DNA from: an uncultured Chloroflexota bacterium
Lineage (GTDB): Bacteria; Chloroflexota; Anaerolineae; Anaerolineales; Anaerolineaceae
DNA: 64,000 nt
Reading direction: 5' to 3'
Assembly: GCA_902786265.1 (NCBI GenBank)
Contig: CADACE010000008.1
Location: 80,760 to 144,759 of the forward strand
How positions within the stretch are numbered: the stretch's first letter is position 1; the number at the start of each line of letters is the position of its first letter. The position numbers were made by a program, and so were the translations under genes. Positions 63,648 through 64,000 of this stretch are shown piece by piece. Below the pieces are notes generated by a model, which was not told where the DNA came from, searched no databases, and worked only from the letters and a program-made list of their open reading frames with translations.

Positions 63648-64000
63648 AACAGGCAGCCGAAATCCTCCGGATCCCGGCTGTTTTGGCTTGATTTATTAAT
63701 ATTTTCGTTCCGGTATTCTGTTATAGTTTGGGATCTCGTCATCATCTTCGGTCCGGTGTCTGAACACGCCAGGTTCCATATCCTCCAGGTTCTGCTGATA
63801 CAGCCGGATCTGATATTCCGCTTCCCAGCTTCCCGGTATCCAGACGTCCCGCGGGTTTTCGTGCTTCACATATTTCCAGGTCACCCGCTCTCCGCCGACG
63901 AATCCCATGTCTACTTCCCGCCTGTCCGGATGCCAGACCACCGATTTGTCATCGATGAGCCCGTCCTCCGAAACATATCCTTCCGGTACTACGAACTCCC
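63648..64000. repeat. Copy 2 of the dispersed repeat (see 15386-15739)
   Basis: Starts at the same 3' hairpin region as copy 1 and matches it to the window edge, with scattered substitutions and one net single-base length difference outside the coding part. Orientation is the same. Confidence 0.9.
63696..64000 (-). CDS. Second copy of the uncharacterised 337-residue protein, N-terminus outside window
   Basis: The frame is open to the edge and encodes the C-terminal about 100 residues of the same protein as at 15432-16445, with a few substitutions (for example YQIRLYQQNLEDMEP versus YQVRLYQQNLADMEP). Most coding changes are synonymous or conservative, so both copies look maintained. It lies 145 bases upstream of the terminase-like gene on the same strand, linking this family to a possible phage-related locus. 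Confidence 0.75.
   Translation of the reverse strand, partial: EFVVPEGYVSEDGLIDDKSVVWHPDRREVDMGFVGGERVTWKYVKHENPRDVWIPGSWEAEYQIRLYQQNLEDMEPGVFRHRTEDDDEIPNYNRIPERKY

Overview
The window looks like a chromosomal segment of an anaerobic Chloroflexota bacterium, most likely class Anaerolineae. This is inferred from the gene repertoire, not from a phylogeny. Supporting signs are secreted proteins with Thr-Pro-rich linkers and NBR1-type Ig domains, a zinc-ribbon Ser/Thr kinase with DUF6273-like domains, ferredoxin-dependent 2-oxoacid oxidation, and a superoxide reductase/rubredoxin pair. I found no rRNA, tRNA or CRISPR array.

Layout. 0-8 kb: a partial GNAT, a peptide-type ABC binding protein, secG, a degenerate PHP-like protein, a DUF2085 membrane protein, a lytic transglycosylase lipoprotein and an NBR1-domain lipoprotein. 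8-15.4 kb: a minus-strand operon (acyl-CoA synthetase, iorA, iorB, phenylacetate-CoA ligase-like, ACT protein, aminotransferase) preceded by a clear T-box leader. Together these genes would convert an amino acid to its 2-oxoacid and then oxidise it to an acyl-CoA with ferredoxin. 15.4-23.3 kb: an accessory stretch with a gene of unknown function whose 3' end is repeated at the right edge of the window, three genes that look like Firmicutes imports (TraB-like, alpha/beta hydrolase, CHAP-like), a GC-rich structured intergenic island, and a roughly 2.9-kb gene broken by a stop codon and frameshifts.

23.3-33 kb: rubredoxin (too short for most gene callers) and desulfoferrodoxin, a UMF1-type transporter, a giant membrane Ser/Thr kinase with 117-bp tandem repeats, and divergently a HerA-like ATPase followed by a DarT-like (DUF4433) ADP-ribosyltransferase without its usual antitoxin. 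33-36 kb: a TPP riboswitch and a four-gene thiamine/pyrimidine-precursor uptake operon. 36-43 kb: a GT39-like membrane glycosyltransferase, an SBP3-Ig fusion with Gly-Tyr repeats, a TP-linker surface protein and an unknown membrane protein.

43.3-53.9 kb: a nine-gene minus-strand cyclitol cluster: iolG, iolD, iolE, archaeal-type GAPDH, archaeal-type PGK, split transketolase (two genes), a LacI regulator and a LarA-like protein. A LacI-type operator sits at the iolG promoter. The usual downstream inositol genes iolB, iolC and iolJ are absent from the window, so the route after IolD may be non-standard. This is the best candidate here for undescribed biology. 54-61.8 kb: a DUF2007 protein, an AbiE-like toxin-antitoxin pair whose toxin lacks the nucleotidyltransferase motif, an acidic membrane protein, and housekeeping genes (PIN/TRAM, cysS, rlmB, rplY). 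61.9-64 kb: an isolated phage-type terminase large subunit and the second copy of the repeated unknown gene, running off the edge.

Several start sites were placed by Shine-Dalgarno position rather than by longest frame. Promoter and terminator calls are by eye.
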